DNA of 14,483 nt from positions 1 through 14,483 of the forward strand of contig CANRXD010000007.1 in the NCBI GenBank assembly GCA_947643685.1, given 5' to 3'. This document shows, piece by piece, positions 1 through 7,731 of this stretch. Below the pieces are notes generated by a model. The model saw only the letters and a program-made list of their open reading frames with translations, ran no database searches and was not told where the DNA came from. The first letter of the stretch is position 1. The number at the start of each line of letters is the position of its first letter. This DNA is from an uncultured Clostridium sp. (lineage in GTDB: Bacteria; Bacillota; Clostridia; Lachnospirales; Lachnospiraceae). The translations under genes were made by a program, and so were the position numbers.

Positions 1-1285
1 CGGAAAGACCGTAAACCTTTACGCCAGCCCTGGCGGCCGCCTCCACAAGCTCCTCTTCCGTCATCTTCCCCCGGTGGGAAAGCAGCACATGAAGTCCCGC
101 AAATTCCCCCCCGATTGCAAATATTTCTTCAAGCGGCTTTAAGGCCGCCAGCAAAGTATCATGCTTTGCCTTATAAATCTCCCGCATCCGGTTTAAATGA
201 CGCTCAAAATACCCGCCCGCAAGAAACTGGGCAAGAAGTCTCTGATCCACCCGGGACACGGTGGATGAATAAAATCTGGCCTGCTCTCTGTACTTTTTAA
301 GAAGGCCTGCCGGAAGTACCATATATCCCACGCGGATGGCCGGAGCAATGGCCTTGGAAAAAGTTCCCATATAAATCACACAGCCGTTCTGGTCCATGCC
401 CTGAAGTGCCGGAATGGGCTTTCCCTTATAGCGGAACTCACTGTCATAATCGTCCTCGATCAGATAGCGTCCCGGCATCTCCCCTGCCCAGGCCAATAGC
501 TCCTGGCGGCGCTTCACCGGCATGACAATTCCCATGGGGAACTGGTGAGACGGCATTACATAGGCCACGGAAACCGAAAGGTTTCTGAGTTCTGAAACCA
601 TAAGCCCGCTTTCATCCATTCCCACAGGAAACACCGGATGCCCCATTCCCGAAAGGACACGAAAGGCCTGCTTGTAGGTGGGATTTTCCATGGCAATTCC
701 CATATGATTTCCCAAAAGCTGGGACAAAAGCATCAGAAGATATTCGTTTCCCGCACCCACAATAATCTGATCCGCCGTACAGTTTACGCCTCTGGCGCCA
801 TGAAGATACTCACGAATGGCCTCCCTCAGAGGGAGATCCCCCTGGGGATCCCCTTTCAGAAAAATCTCCACTTCCTCTTCTTTTAAAATAGCTCTGTTTA
901 TTTTTCTCCAGGTTGAAAAGGGGAAGCTCTTTAAGTCAATGCCCCTGGGCGAAAAATCCACCTTCCACAAAACCGGCAAATCCTTCTTCCCCTCCGGTCT
1001 GCATGTTCTTCCCTCCCCGGAAACCGGAGGCAGGAGCCCGTCGAGCTCTGCGGCAAAATATCCCTTTCTGGGAACCGCCTCCAGATATCCCTCCGACACA
1101 AGCTGTTCATAGGCAAGCTGGGTAGTGCTCCGGCTTACCTTTAAATTTTTTGCCAGCTCCCTGGAGGAAGGAAGCCGTTTATCCGGCTTTAAATTTCCGT
1201 TTCTGATTTCATTTTTAATGTACTGGTAGATCTGCTCGTAAAGGGGCCTGGCATCCTGGCTGTTTAACGGGATCATAAATTCCAT
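1..1285 (-). CDS. GntR/MocR-family transcriptional regulator with aminotransferase domain (3' end off the window)
   Basis: The frame is open from an ATG at 1285 to the left edge (about 428 residues; family members are usually 450-500, so the C-terminus is missing). Residues 5-75 form a GntR-type winged helix (PLYEQIYQYIKNEI, then LPSSRELAKNLKVSRSTTQ, then LVSEGYLEAVPRKGYF). From about 115 on it is a fold-type I aminotransferase domain: GAGNEYLLMLL (177-187), YVMPSHQFPMG (242-252), EDDYDSEFRY (277-286) and FSKAIAPAIRVGY (309-321), whose Lys311 is the expected PLP Schiff-base lysine. Family knowledge: MocR proteins such as PdxR and GabR sense PLP or amino compounds and control vitamin B6, GABA or transport genes; they are not normally active transaminases. 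The ATG is preceded by GAGGAGACGGAAACG, a plausible ribosome binding site. No divergent target gene sits next to it; its upstream neighbour glnS runs the same way, so the target is unknown. Confidence 0.9.
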   Translation of the reverse strand, partial: MEFMIPLNSQDARPLYEQIYQYIKNEIRNGNLKPDKRLPSSRELAKNLKVSRSTTQLAYEQLVSEGYLEAVPRKGYFAAELDGLLPPVSGEGRTCRPEGKKDLPVLWKVDFSPRGIDLKSFPFSTWRKINRAILKEEEVEIFLKGDPQGDLPLREAIREYLHGARGVNCTADQIIVGAGNEYLLMLLSQLLGNHMGIAMENPTYKQAFRVLSGMGHPVFPVGMDESGLMVSELRNLSVSVAYVMPSHQFPMGIVMPVKRRQELLAWAGEMPGRYLIEDDYDSEFRYKGKPIPALQGMDQNGCVIYMGTFSKAIAPAIRVGYMVLPAGLLKKYREQARFYSSTVSRVDQRLLAQFLAGGYFERHLNRMREIYKAKHDTLLAALKPLEEIFAIGGEFAGLHVLLSHRGKMTEEELVEAAARAGVKVYGLS

Positions 1286-1331
1286 CGTTTCCGTCTCCTC
1301 ATCAATCGGGTTTCCGAGAGTACTCGTGAAT

Positions 1332-1373
1332 TTAAAAGGGATGTTCACAGGAAAAAGCATCCGCGAGCATCCC
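1332..1373 (-). terminator. Weak stem-loop after glnS (possible terminator, overlaps direct repeats)
   Basis: On the minus strand GGGATGCTC (1373-1365) can pair with GAACATCCC (1346-1338), with one mismatch and an 18-base loop, followed by TTTT (1337-1334). This lies between the glnS stop and the MocR start and would end glnS transcription. The stem is modest, and the same bases contain a GGATGC direct repeat that could instead be an operator. Confidence 0.35.
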
Positions 1374-1421
1374 TCATTTTTTCATATGTTTAAGCGCTCC
1401 ATGCACGTTCCGAATCCTTTC

Positions 1422-3110
1422 TTATTTCGGAAGCTTAAATGAGCTCTTCAAGGAAACAATCCTGTTGTAAACAGGCTTTCCCTCTGTGCTGTCTTTACAG
1501 TCCACACAATAAAAACCATTCCGCACAAACTGGAAGCTGTCATAAGCCTTTGCCTCCATTAAGGACGGCTCCACATAAGCCATGACAACGGTCTCCGAGT
1601 TGGGGTTTAAGTTTAAGGTTCCATCCGGGTTTAATTTCCCCTTTTCCTCATCCACAATATTTTCGTACAGACGGCATTCCACCTGTTTGGCAGCGGGAGC
1701 CGATACCCAGTGGATGGTTCCCTTCACCTTTCTTCCGTTAAAACCGGAACCGCTCTTTGTTTCCGGGTCATAGGTGCAGTGAATCACGGTCACGCTGCCG
1801 TTTTCATCCTTCTCATAACCGGTGCAGGTTACAAAATACGCGCCCATAAGACGAACTTCATTGCCCGGGAACAGGCGGAAATATTTCTTCGGCGGCTCTT
1901 CCATGAAATCCTCTCTCTCAATGTAGAGCTCACGGGAGAAGGGAACCTGTCTCTCGCCCATTTCAGGGTTTTCCAGGTTATTGGGAATGGAGAGCATTTC
2001 CGTCCGGCCCTCCGGATAGTTGTCAATGATTAACTTTACCGGGTCCAACACAGCCATCATCCGCGGTCTCTTTAACTTTAAGTCCTCACGGATACAGTAT
2101 TCAAGCATTGCGTAATCCACGGAACTGTTGGCCTTGGAAACGCCCACCAGATCCACGAACATTCTGAGGGATTCCGGCGTATACCCTCTTCTTCTCAAAG
2201 CGGCGATGGTCACCAGACGGGGATCGTCCCATCCGTCTACAATTCCGTCCTCCACCAGCTTTTTAATGTATCTCTTTCCTGTTACCACATTGGTCAGATA
2301 CAGCTTCGCAAACTCAATCTGGCGGGGCGGATTCTCAAATTCACACTCTTTTACCACCCAGTCGTAAAGGGGTCTGTGGTCCTCAAATTCCAGAGTACAG
2401 ATGGAGTGGGTAATGTGCTCGATGGCATCCTCAATGGGATGTGCAAAATCATACATGGGGTAAATGCACCACGTATCTCCTGTGTTGTGGTGAGTCATAT
2501 GAGCCACACGGTAAATCACCGGATCGCGCATATTAATATTGGGAGATGCCATGTCGATTTTGGCGCGGAGCACCTTTTCTCCGTCCTCATAAACACCGTT
2601 TTTCATCTCCTCAAAAAGCTTTAAGTTCTCTTCCACCGTTCTGTCGCGATAGGGGCTGTTCTTACCCGGCGTATTGAAATCGCCGCGGTATTCTCTGATT
2701 TCCTCTGCACTCAGATCACAGACAAAGGCCTTTCCCTTTTTTATTAAAAGCACGGCGCATTCGTACATTTTCTCAAAATAATCAGAAGCAAAAAACAGCC
2801 TGTCCTCAAAGTCGGCGCCCAGCCATTTCACATCCGAAATAATAGATTCCACATACTCCGTCTTTTCTTTTGTGGGATTTGTATCATCAAAACGGAGATT
2901 GAATTTTCCTCCGTATTCCTTCGCAAGCCCGGAGTTTAAGATAATAGATTTTGCATGTCCGATATGAAGGTAGCCATTGGGTTCCGGGGGGAACCTGGTC
3001 TGGACATGGTCATATACTCCTTCCGCAAGGTCTTTGTCAATTTCCTGTTCAATAAAGTGTTTGGAAACTGTCTCCTTTGTTTCCTCTGCCGGTTTTATAT
3101 TCTCCGCCAT
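1422..3110 (-). CDS. glnS: Glutaminyl-tRNA synthetase (GlnRS)
   Basis: 562-residue class I aminoacyl-tRNA synthetase that charges tRNA-Gln with glutamine in the cytoplasm. The HIGH motif is in [12 protein letters not shown] (41-52). Typical GlnRS blocks follow: [10 protein letters not shown] (71-80), [16 protein letters not shown] (214-229), [18 protein letters not shown] (234-251), VDGWDDPRL (291-299) and RRRGYTPES (306-314). The C-terminal beta-barrel anticodon-binding region covers about 350-562. No YqeY extension is present, unlike some clostridial fusions, and the length matches a plain GlnRS. Odd point: where most GlnRS have a KMSKS-like VMSKRKL, this one reads [11 protein letters not shown] (275-285). 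The ATG at 3110 has GGAGG seven bases upstream. Most Firmicutes make Gln-tRNA through GatCAB; clostridial GlnRS is thought to be acquired by transfer (family knowledge). The gene is divergent from ldh. Confidence 0.96.
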   Translation of the reverse strand: MAENIKPAEETKETVSKHFIEQEIDKDLAEGVYDHVQTRFPPEPNGYLHIGHAKSIILNSGLAKEYGGKFNLRFDDTNPTKEKTEYVESIISDVKWLGADFEDRLFFASDYFEKMYECAVLLIKKGKAFVCDLSAEEIREYRGDFNTPGKNSPYRDRTVEENLKLFEEMKNGVYEDGEKVLRAKIDMASPNINMRDPVIYRVAHMTHHNTGDTWCIYPMYDFAHPIEDAIEHITHSICTLEFEDHRPLYDWVVKECEFENPPRQIEFAKLYLTNVVTGKRYIKKLVEDGIVDGWDDPRLVTIAALRRRGYTPESLRMFVDLVGVSKANSSVDYAMLEYCIREDLKLKRPRMMAVLDPVKLIIDNYPEGRTEMLSIPNNLENPEMGERQVPFSRELYIEREDFMEEPPKKYFRLFPGNEVRLMGAYFVTCTGYEKDENGSVTVIHCTYDPETKSGSGFNGRKVKGTIHWVSAPAAKQVECRLYENIVDEEKGKLNPDGTLNLNPNSETVVMAYVEPSLMEAKAYDSFQFVRNGFYCVDCKDSTEGKPVYNRIVSLKSSFKLPK

Positions 3111-3137
3111 ATCAATTCCTCCATTTTGGTTAGTAGC

Positions 3138-3167
3138 ATTATACTATCATATTTTCACAGATTATAA
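3138..3167 (-). promoter_or_regulatory. glnS: Probable glnS promoter
   Basis: A perfect TATAAT lies on the minus strand at 3143-3138, about 28 bases before the glnS ATG, giving a very short leader of about 20 bases. The -35 region is poor (TTATAA at 3167-3162, 18-base spacer). The short leader leaves no room for a T-box. Confidence 0.4.
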
Positions 3168-3196
3168 AAGGGCAATTTTGCATAAAACCACGCATA

Positions 3197-3217
3197 TTTT
3201 GTTCCCGGAACACAAAA
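3197..3217. promoter_or_regulatory. Palindrome upstream of ldh, candidate operator
   Basis: GTTCCCGGAAC (3201-3211) is a perfect 5+1+5 palindrome. It is flanked by T- and A-rich arms, so TTTTGTTCC faces GGAACACAAAA with one extra base on the right. It lies 46 bases before the ldh ATG in the glnS/ldh divergent spacer, where a regulator of either gene could bind. No regulator can be assigned. It superficially resembles a Rex box at its outer TTGTT/ACAA ends, but the core and spacing do not match. Confidence 0.25.
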
Positions 3218-3256
3218 ACTAAACCAAACCTTGAAAACTCAGAAAGAAGGACAGTT

Positions 3257-4213
3257 ATGACTACAAGAACAGATAGCAGAAAGGTTGTCCTGGTTGGAAC
3301 CGGAATGGTAGGCATGAGCTTTGCTTACAGCCTTTTAAATCAGGCAGTCTGCGATGAGCTGGTGCTCATTGACCTGGATAAAAAACGCGCTGAGGGAGAG
3401 GCCATGGACTTAAGCCACGGGCTGGCATTCTCCCCGGGAAACATGAAAATTTATGCCGGATCCTATGAGGACTGCCGGGATGCAGACATTGTAACCATCT
3501 GCGCCGGAGTGGCCCAGAAGCCCGGAGAAACCAGGCTGGCTCTTTTAAAGCGAAACGCCATCGTGTTTCAGTCTGTCGTTGAGCCGGTAGTGGCATCCGG
3601 CTTTCAGGGAATTTTTCTCATAGCCACGAATCCGGTAGATATCATGACCCGGATCACCTGCCATCTATCAGGATTTCCAAAAGAGCGTGTCATCGGCAGC
3701 GGCACTGCCCTGGATACTGCCAGACTCCGTTATCTCCTTGGACAGTATTTTCAGGTGGACCCCAGAAATGTCCATGCCTACGTCATAGGAGAACACGGAG
3801 ATTCCGAGTTTGTACCCTGGAGCCAGGCCCTTTTAGCCACAAAGCCGGTACTCCAGATATGCGAAGAATCCGGCGGCAGCCTGGACTTTAATACTCTGGA
3901 ACAGATCTCAGACGATGTCAGAAATGCGGCCTACAAAATCATTGACGCGAAAAAAGCCACCTACTATGGCATTGGAATGGCTTTAACCCGTATCACCAGA
4001 GCCATTTTAGGCGGAGAAAACAGTATTCTCACGGTCTCCGCATGTCTGGATGGCGATTATGGGCAAGAACCGGTATTTGTCGGTGTTCCCTGTATTTTGA
4101 ACCAGAGCGGAGTCAGAAGGATCCTCCATCTGAACCTGACGCCGGAGGAAATGGAAAAGTTTTCAGATTCATGCGCCACCCTGCGAAAATCCTTTGACGA
4201 ATTACAGTTATAA
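3257..4213 (+). CDS. ldh: L-lactate dehydrogenase (NAD-dependent)
   Basis: 318 residues, the normal length for the LDH/MDH family, which interconverts pyruvate and L-lactate with NADH in the cytoplasm. The Rossmann motif VGTGMVG (13-19) is followed by the NAD-ribose-binding Asp39. The specificity loop reads AQKPGETRL (86-94): a Gln at 87 marks lactate rather than malate (which has Arg), and Arg93 is the mobile-loop catalytic arginine. The catalytic set continues with Asp153 and Arg156 in ALDTARLR and the proton-relay His180 in GEHGDSE. The ATG at 3257 is preceded by AGAAGGACAGTT, a good ribosome binding site. A sugar kinase gene follows 91 bases downstream on the same strand. A close alternative is another 2-hydroxyacid dehydrogenase of the LDH fold, but all lactate-specific residues are present. 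Confidence 0.93.
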   Translation: MTTRTDSRKVVLVGTGMVGMSFAYSLLNQAVCDELVLIDLDKKRAEGEAMDLSHGLAFSPGNMKIYAGSYEDCRDADIVTICAGVAQKPGETRLALLKRNAIVFQSVVEPVVASGFQGIFLIATNPVDIMTRITCHLSGFPKERVIGSGTALDTARLRYLLGQYFQVDPRNVHAYVIGEHGDSEFVPWSQALLATKPVLQICEESGGSLDFNTLEQISDDVRNAAYKIIDAKKATYYGIGMALTRITRAILGGENSILTVSACLDGDYGQEPVFVGVPCILNQSGVRRILHLNLTPEEMEKFSDSCATLRKSFDELQL

Positions 4214-4242
4214 GATTATACTAAATATATTACCGGACGTTC

Positions 4243-4277
4243 TGCGGTTCATTCCGGCCATCTGCCGGGTGGCCGCA
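4243..4277 (+). other. Hairpin in the ldh-kdgK spacer
   Basis: TGCGG (4243-4247) pairs with CCGCA (4273-4277), enclosing a second stem CCGGC/GCCGG (4254-4258 with 4264-4268, loop CATCT). No T-run follows, so it is unlikely to be a simple terminator. It could modulate readthrough or mRNA processing between ldh and the kinase gene, whose ribosome binding site begins 14 bases later. Confidence 0.3.
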
Positions 4278-4304
4278 AATACATACCCATGGAGGACACT
4301 TTTT

Positions 4305-5327
4305 ATGAACAAAAATTCCTTTGATCTCATCACATTCGGCGAAATTATGTTAAGACTTTCCCCGCCCCGTCATGCGCGGATTACAGACGGTGATATTTTT
4401 GAAAAACGTGCCGGAGGCGCCGAGCTCAATGTGGCATCCGGCGTGGCTCTTCTTGGCCTTCGCACCGGAATCCTGTCCAGGCTCCCGTCAAATGAGCTGG
4501 GCACCTTTATCAAAAACAGGATCCGTTTCGTGGGTGTTTCCGATGACTTTTTAATTTATGACGACAGCCCCGACGCAAGACTGGGCCTTTATTATTACGA
4601 AATGGGGGCCGCCCCCAGAAAGCCTACCATTGTCTACGACCGCCACTCCTCCTCTGTCACCAGAATTACCCTGGACGAAATCCCGGAGGATATCTATACC
4701 TCCGCCAGAATGTTCCACACCAGCGGTATCAGCCTGGCGCTTTGCTCCGGCATGAGAAATGTGGCTGTGGAGCTGATTCGAAAATTCAGGGAACAGGGGG
4801 CCATGATCTCCTTTGACGTAAACTACCGGGCCAACTTATGGAGTGAGGACGAAGCCCGGGAAACCATTAAAAAAATACTTCCCATGGTGGATATTCTCTT
4901 TGTATCGGAGGAAACCAGCCGCCGGATGTTCCAAAAATCCGGAGATCTTCGGGAAATCATGAAAAGCTACGCAGACGAATACGGGGTAAAGATCGTGGCC
5001 ACCACCCAGCGGACCGTAATAAGCCCCAGAAAACACAACTTCACCTCCATGGTATACGACGCCCGCACCAATCAGTATTTCACAGAGGCTCCCTACACCG
5101 ACATTGATGTCATTGACCGCATAGGCTCGGGCGACGCTTATGTGGCAGGCGTGCTGTTTGGTCTTTTGAAATATGACGATCCAGAAAAAGCCATGCAGTT
5201 CGGAAATGCCACCTCCAGCGTAAAAAACACAGTCCCCGGAGATCTGCCCTCTTCGGATTTCAAAGAAATCGACCGGATCATCCGTGAACATCACTCCACA
5301 GGACCGGTGAGCGAAATGAACCGGTAA
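4305..5327 (+). CDS. kdgK: PfkB-family sugar kinase, probably 2-keto-3-deoxygluconate kinase
   Basis: The start is placed at the ATG at 4305, which has GGAGG nine bases upstream. An in-frame upstream start at 4194 would overlap ldh and has no family similarity. The resulting 340-residue protein begins SFDLITFGEIMLRLSP (5-20), the usual PfkB N-terminus. It has GGAELNVA (37-44), YYYEMGAAPR (97-105), FHTSGISLAL (137-146) and SFDVNYRANLWS (169-180). The C-terminal PfkB signature is DRIGSGDAYVAG (271-282), with Asp277 the catalytic base and the glycines forming the anion hole. The tyrosine-rich YYYEMG stretch and DVNYR.NLW are like KDG kinases, which phosphorylate 2-keto-3-deoxygluconate to KDPG in uronate/pectin breakdown. 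Fructokinase or another ketose kinase cannot be excluded. No KDPG aldolase gene is adjacent. The terminator at 5399-5444 ends the unit. Confidence 0.8.
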   Translation: MNKNSFDLITFGEIMLRLSPPRHARITDGDIFEKRAGGAELNVASGVALLGLRTGILSRLPSNELGTFIKNRIRFVGVSDDFLIYDDSPDARLGLYYYEMGAAPRKPTIVYDRHSSSVTRITLDEIPEDIYTSARMFHTSGISLALCSGMRNVAVELIRKFREQGAMISFDVNYRANLWSEDEARETIKKILPMVDILFVSEETSRRMFQKSGDLREIMKSYADEYGVKIVATTQRTVISPRKHNFTSMVYDARTNQYFTEAPYTDIDVIDRIGSGDAYVAGVLFGLLKYDDPEKAMQFGNATSSVKNTVPGDLPSSDFKEIDRIIREHHSTGPVSEMNR

Positions 5328-5353
5328 CCTGTTTTGTATCCCCGCAATCCCGC

Positions 5354-5379
5354 AGGCTCCGGAAATATCCGGCTCCGGC
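5354..5379 (+). other. GC-rich inverted repeat after kdgK
   Basis: CAGGC and GCCTG arms enclose CCGGA-AATA-TCCGG, followed by TCTTT. It may be an auxiliary weak terminator before the much stronger one at 5399-5444. Confidence 0.25.
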
Positions 5380-5398
5380 CTGTCTTTAACCATAATCT

Positions 5399-5444
5399 AA
5401 AATCCCCCTGTTTTGCGGAGCAATCCAAAGAACAGGGGGATTTT
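5399..5444. terminator. Convergent bidirectional terminator
   Basis: AAAATCCCCCTGTT (5399-5412) pairs perfectly with AACAGGGGGATTTT (5431-5444): 14 bp with an 18-base loop, with T-runs built into both ends. It lies between the converging kdgK (+) and transporter (-) genes and can serve both. Confidence 0.85.
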
Positions 5445-5449
5445 AAAGC

Positions 5450-5776
5450 TTAAATGCTGATGATTCCAAAATATTTCAGAACTTCACCGGCCAGGATGGC
5501 CGCTAACATCACAGGAGCAATCCAGCGAATCATCACACGGTAAATTTTCTTTCTCTTAAACGCTCCGGAAGACTCCACTTCCTCTTCCACATACCTGCAT
5601 CCCAGTACATGACCCACAAAAATGCAGGTTCCGATGGCCGCAATGGGCATCAGCACAGAGTTGGACACAAAATCGAAGAAATCCAGAAACTGCATCTTAA
5701 GGATTGTAATGTGGGCCCAGGGTCCGTATCCCAGACAGGACGGAATCCCCAGAAGAATGATCACGGCCGTCGACAA
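5450..5776 (-). pseudogene. C-terminal fragment of NSS transporter (out of frame with its 5' part)
   Basis: This frame carries the rest of the transporter encoded upstream. It has a short hydrophobic remnant of TM9 (STAVIILLGIPSCLGYG), TM10 (QFLDFFDFVSNSVLMPIAAI and onward) and TM11 near the C-terminus (IRWIAPVMLAAILAGEVL). The first usable codon is a TTG at 5776 with no ribosome binding site, so it is unlikely to be translated by itself. It is shifted +1 relative to the 5' part. In intact family members about a dozen residues, including the start of TM9, would lie at the junction. The stop codon is six bases from the convergent terminator. Confidence 0.75.
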
Positions 5777-6779
5777 TGGAAACCACGGTCTCCAAAAGGG
5801 AAATGGAAGACGTCAGGGCGGCAAACAGCACCAGAAGGAAGAACATTCCGCCGATAAATCCTCCCATGCTCATGGATTCAAACACCTTCGGAAGAACGCC
5901 GAACATCAGGCCGGGACCTGCCTTTCCTCTGATTAAGGAGGCGTCGCCGCCGTTAAAAGCCACCACAGCCGGAATAATCATAAGGCCTGCCAAAAACGCA
6001 ATGCCTGTGTCGAAAATCTCGATCTGGGCAACGGACTTTTCCAGATTGTCCTCTTTTTTCATATAAGAGCCGTAGGTAATCATAATTCCCATGGCCAGGG
6101 ACATGGAATAGAAGAGCTGTCCCATGGCTGCCAGAATCGTTGTGACGGAAACATCCGAAAAATCCGGCAGCAGATAATATTTCAGTCCGCCCATGGCGCC
6201 GGGAAGAGTCAGGCTGTAAACAGAGATGCCTATGGATAATAAAACCAGAACCGGCATCATAACCCGGCTGGCCTTCTCCACGCCTTTCTCAACGCCCAAA
6301 AGAACAACGATGGCAGTCATCAGAACAAATACCAGAAACCAGGACATGGGCCTGTCCATGATTCCCGCTCCCGCGCTGCCGATGAAATTCCCGAAAAATG
6401 CGTCGTCTGACGCTGCCAAACCATTTCCTGCGGCAAATTCAGACAGATATTTCATAACCCATCCGCCGATCACACAGTAGTATGGTGTAATAATCACAGG
6501 AATCAGCGCGGAAAGCCATCCCAGAGCTGCAAACCGGCGGTCCAGAGACTTAAAAGCCTCAATACAGGATAATCTGGTCCGCCTTCCCAGGGCAATCTCC
6601 GTAATCATCAGTGTAAATCCGAAGGTCAGCGCCAGAAGAATATATATAATTAAAAACGCTCCTCCGCCATATCTGGCTGCCAGATACGGAAACCTCCACA
6701 TGTTTCCCAGACCAACCGCAGAACCGGCTGCCGCCAGGACAAATCCGACCCGGCTGGTAAAACTGCTTCTTTCTTTCAT
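5697..6779 (-). CDS. Sodium:neurotransmitter symporter (NSS) family transporter, 5' part of a frame-broken gene
   Basis: NSS (SLC6/LeuT-like) proteins take up amino acids or related amines with sodium across the inner membrane. The start is the ATG at 6779, with AGGGAG seven bases upstream; a TTG two codons earlier is too close to that site. Numbering from two residues upstream of this ATG, TM1 holds the signature AVGLGNMWRFPY (23-34) that binds Na+ and substrate. TM2-TM7 follow, and TM8 holds FAALTSSISLLE (321-332), another sodium-site block. Homology stops at VVSIVD (about residue 339, base 5770), after which 22 unrelated residues lead to a stop. The remaining helices are encoded in another frame at 5450-5776. 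An intact product would be about 450-460 residues, as in short 11-TM bacterial members such as MhsT. If this sequence is correct the transporter is inactive. A cohesin-gene terminator lies immediately upstream. Confidence 0.85.
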   Translation of the reverse strand: MKERSSFTSRVGFVLAAAGSAVGLGNMWRFPYLAARYGGGAFLIIYILLALTFGFTLMITEIALGRRTRLSCIEAFKSLDRRFAALGWLSALIPVIITPYYCVIGGWVMKYLSEFAAGNGLAASDDAFFGNFIGSAGAGIMDRPMSWFLVFVLMTAIVVLLGVEKGVEKASRVMMPVLVLLSIGISVYSLTLPGAMGGLKYYLLPDFSDVSVTTILAAMGQLFYSMSLAMGIMITYGSYMKKEDNLEKSVAQIEIFDTGIAFLAGLMIIPAVVAFNGGDASLIRGKAGPGLMFGVLPKVFESMSMGGFIGGMFFLLVLFAALTSSISLLETVVSIVDGRDHSSGDSVLSGIRTLGPHYNP

Positions 6780-6803
6780 ACTCAAACTCCCTTCTTATCG
6801 GTT

Positions 6804-6864
6804 TAAAAGCACCCCCGAAAATTCCTCTGCCCCCCGTCTTTGCGATCGTCCGGGAGTGCTCTTT
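6804..6864 (-). terminator. Terminator after the cohesin/dockerin unit
   Basis: On the minus strand AGCACTCCCG (6860-6851) pairs with CGGGGGTGCT (6817-6808): 10 bp with one G-U pair, loop of 33 bases, followed by TTTT. It lies 29 bases past the cohesin-protein stop and 29 bases before the transporter ATG, so it separates the two units. Confidence 0.7.
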
Positions 6865-6888
6865 TGGTGAAAATATAACACCTGTTAC

Positions 6889-7731
6889 CTATAAATCCAG
6901 ATCAATGAATTCAAAATCTTCATCTTCGTCTTCATCTGCCTGGGGCGGCACTTCTTTCGCCGCCTGACCTGCTTCTTTTGCAAGAGAAGATGCAATATCC
7001 CGCTCCAGATCAGCCACGCTCCTTGCGGGTGTCCGTTTCCCGGAAGGCAGGTTCTTTGCGGATTTCCTCACCGGAGGCTCCTCTTCCTCCGGCTCCGGAT
7101 CCAGGTCCCCGGGCTCCGGTTCTTCCTCCTCCATAATCGTTCTCTTATTTTGAGGAATGCTGCGCTCTGTCTTACGGCCCTGTTTCATATTTTCCGGCTC
7201 TCTATACCATTCCCGCTCAGATTTATAAGTATTTTTAGGTTTTCTTGTGAGAAGGAGAATCAGCAGGAGAATCACTAACAGGATGCACACGCCGAAAAGT
7301 CCCACAATAATATAGCCGCGGATCCTGTAATCATCCAGAAGTCCGTTGTAATCCTCTGCCACACTCACATATTTCGCACGCAGATCCTCGGCATCCGGAT
7401 CCGGGAAATATCTCTGAAGCGTCATTTCCTTCTGATCATAACGGTAGAAGTTTTTCTCTCCATCTGCATTTCGTCCATATACCACGCAATATTCCGGAGT
7501 CTCACTGCCCTTCCAGATCCAGCCGTCAACTGTATGACTGCCAATGTCAATGGTACATGCCACAAAACCTTCCGGAAGCCCGGTTCCCTCAGGAATTTCA
7601 CTGGGAGGAAGCACGATAATGGTCTTTTCCGCCATACGTACTGTTACATAAGGCGCAAGAAGCCCATTTACGGCATCATAAATAAAGAAATCACCGTTTC
7701 CTTCTTCATCGGTCATATAAAGCATTATATT
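6889..7731 (-). pseudogene. 3' part of cohesin membrane protein: repeat domain, transmembrane helix, acidic cytoplasmic tail
   Basis: The frame is open from upstream, but meaningful sequence begins near 7731 (NIMLYMTDEEGNGDFFIYD), where the other frame loses similarity. It encodes two copies of a roughly 60-residue module ending in F.IYD or FYRYD with an aromatic C-terminal strand; the second copy begins LPEGFVACTIDIGSHTVDG. Then come a short polar stretch that could be helical (DLRAKYVSVAEDYNGLLDD) and one strong transmembrane helix (GYIIVGLFGVCILLVILLLI, then LLLTRK). A positively flanked, very acidic cytoplasmic tail of about 115 residues follows (EEEEPEPGDLDPEPEEEEPP and DEDEDEDFEFIDLDL). 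It has no ribosome binding site or credible start of its own, so it should be read as the C-terminus of the gene at 7706-8605. Predicted topology is N-outside, C-inside. No enzymatic motif was seen; the tail may contact cytosolic or division proteins, which is speculation. Confidence 0.75.

Noticed and set aside
3111..3256. T-box leader for glnS or a Rex box for ldh
   Set aside because: The glnS leader is only about 20 bases, too short for a T-box. The palindrome before ldh lacks the TTAA core and spacing of a Rex site.
4194..4304. Longer kinase start at 4194
   Set aside because: It would overlap ldh and add 37 residues unlike any PfkB N-terminus; the ATG at 4305 has the GGAGG site.
4836..5393. 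185-codon minus-strand open frame opposite the sugar kinase
   Set aside because: The plus strand encodes a clear PfkB kinase here. The antisense frame has no family likeness, begins in the intergenic region and has no good ribosome binding site.
5697..5776. Programmed +1 frameshifting for the transporter (and for the cohesin gene)
   Set aside because: No slippery sequence or stimulatory structure is evident, and alignment indicates missing residues at both junctions; deletion or sequence error is simpler.
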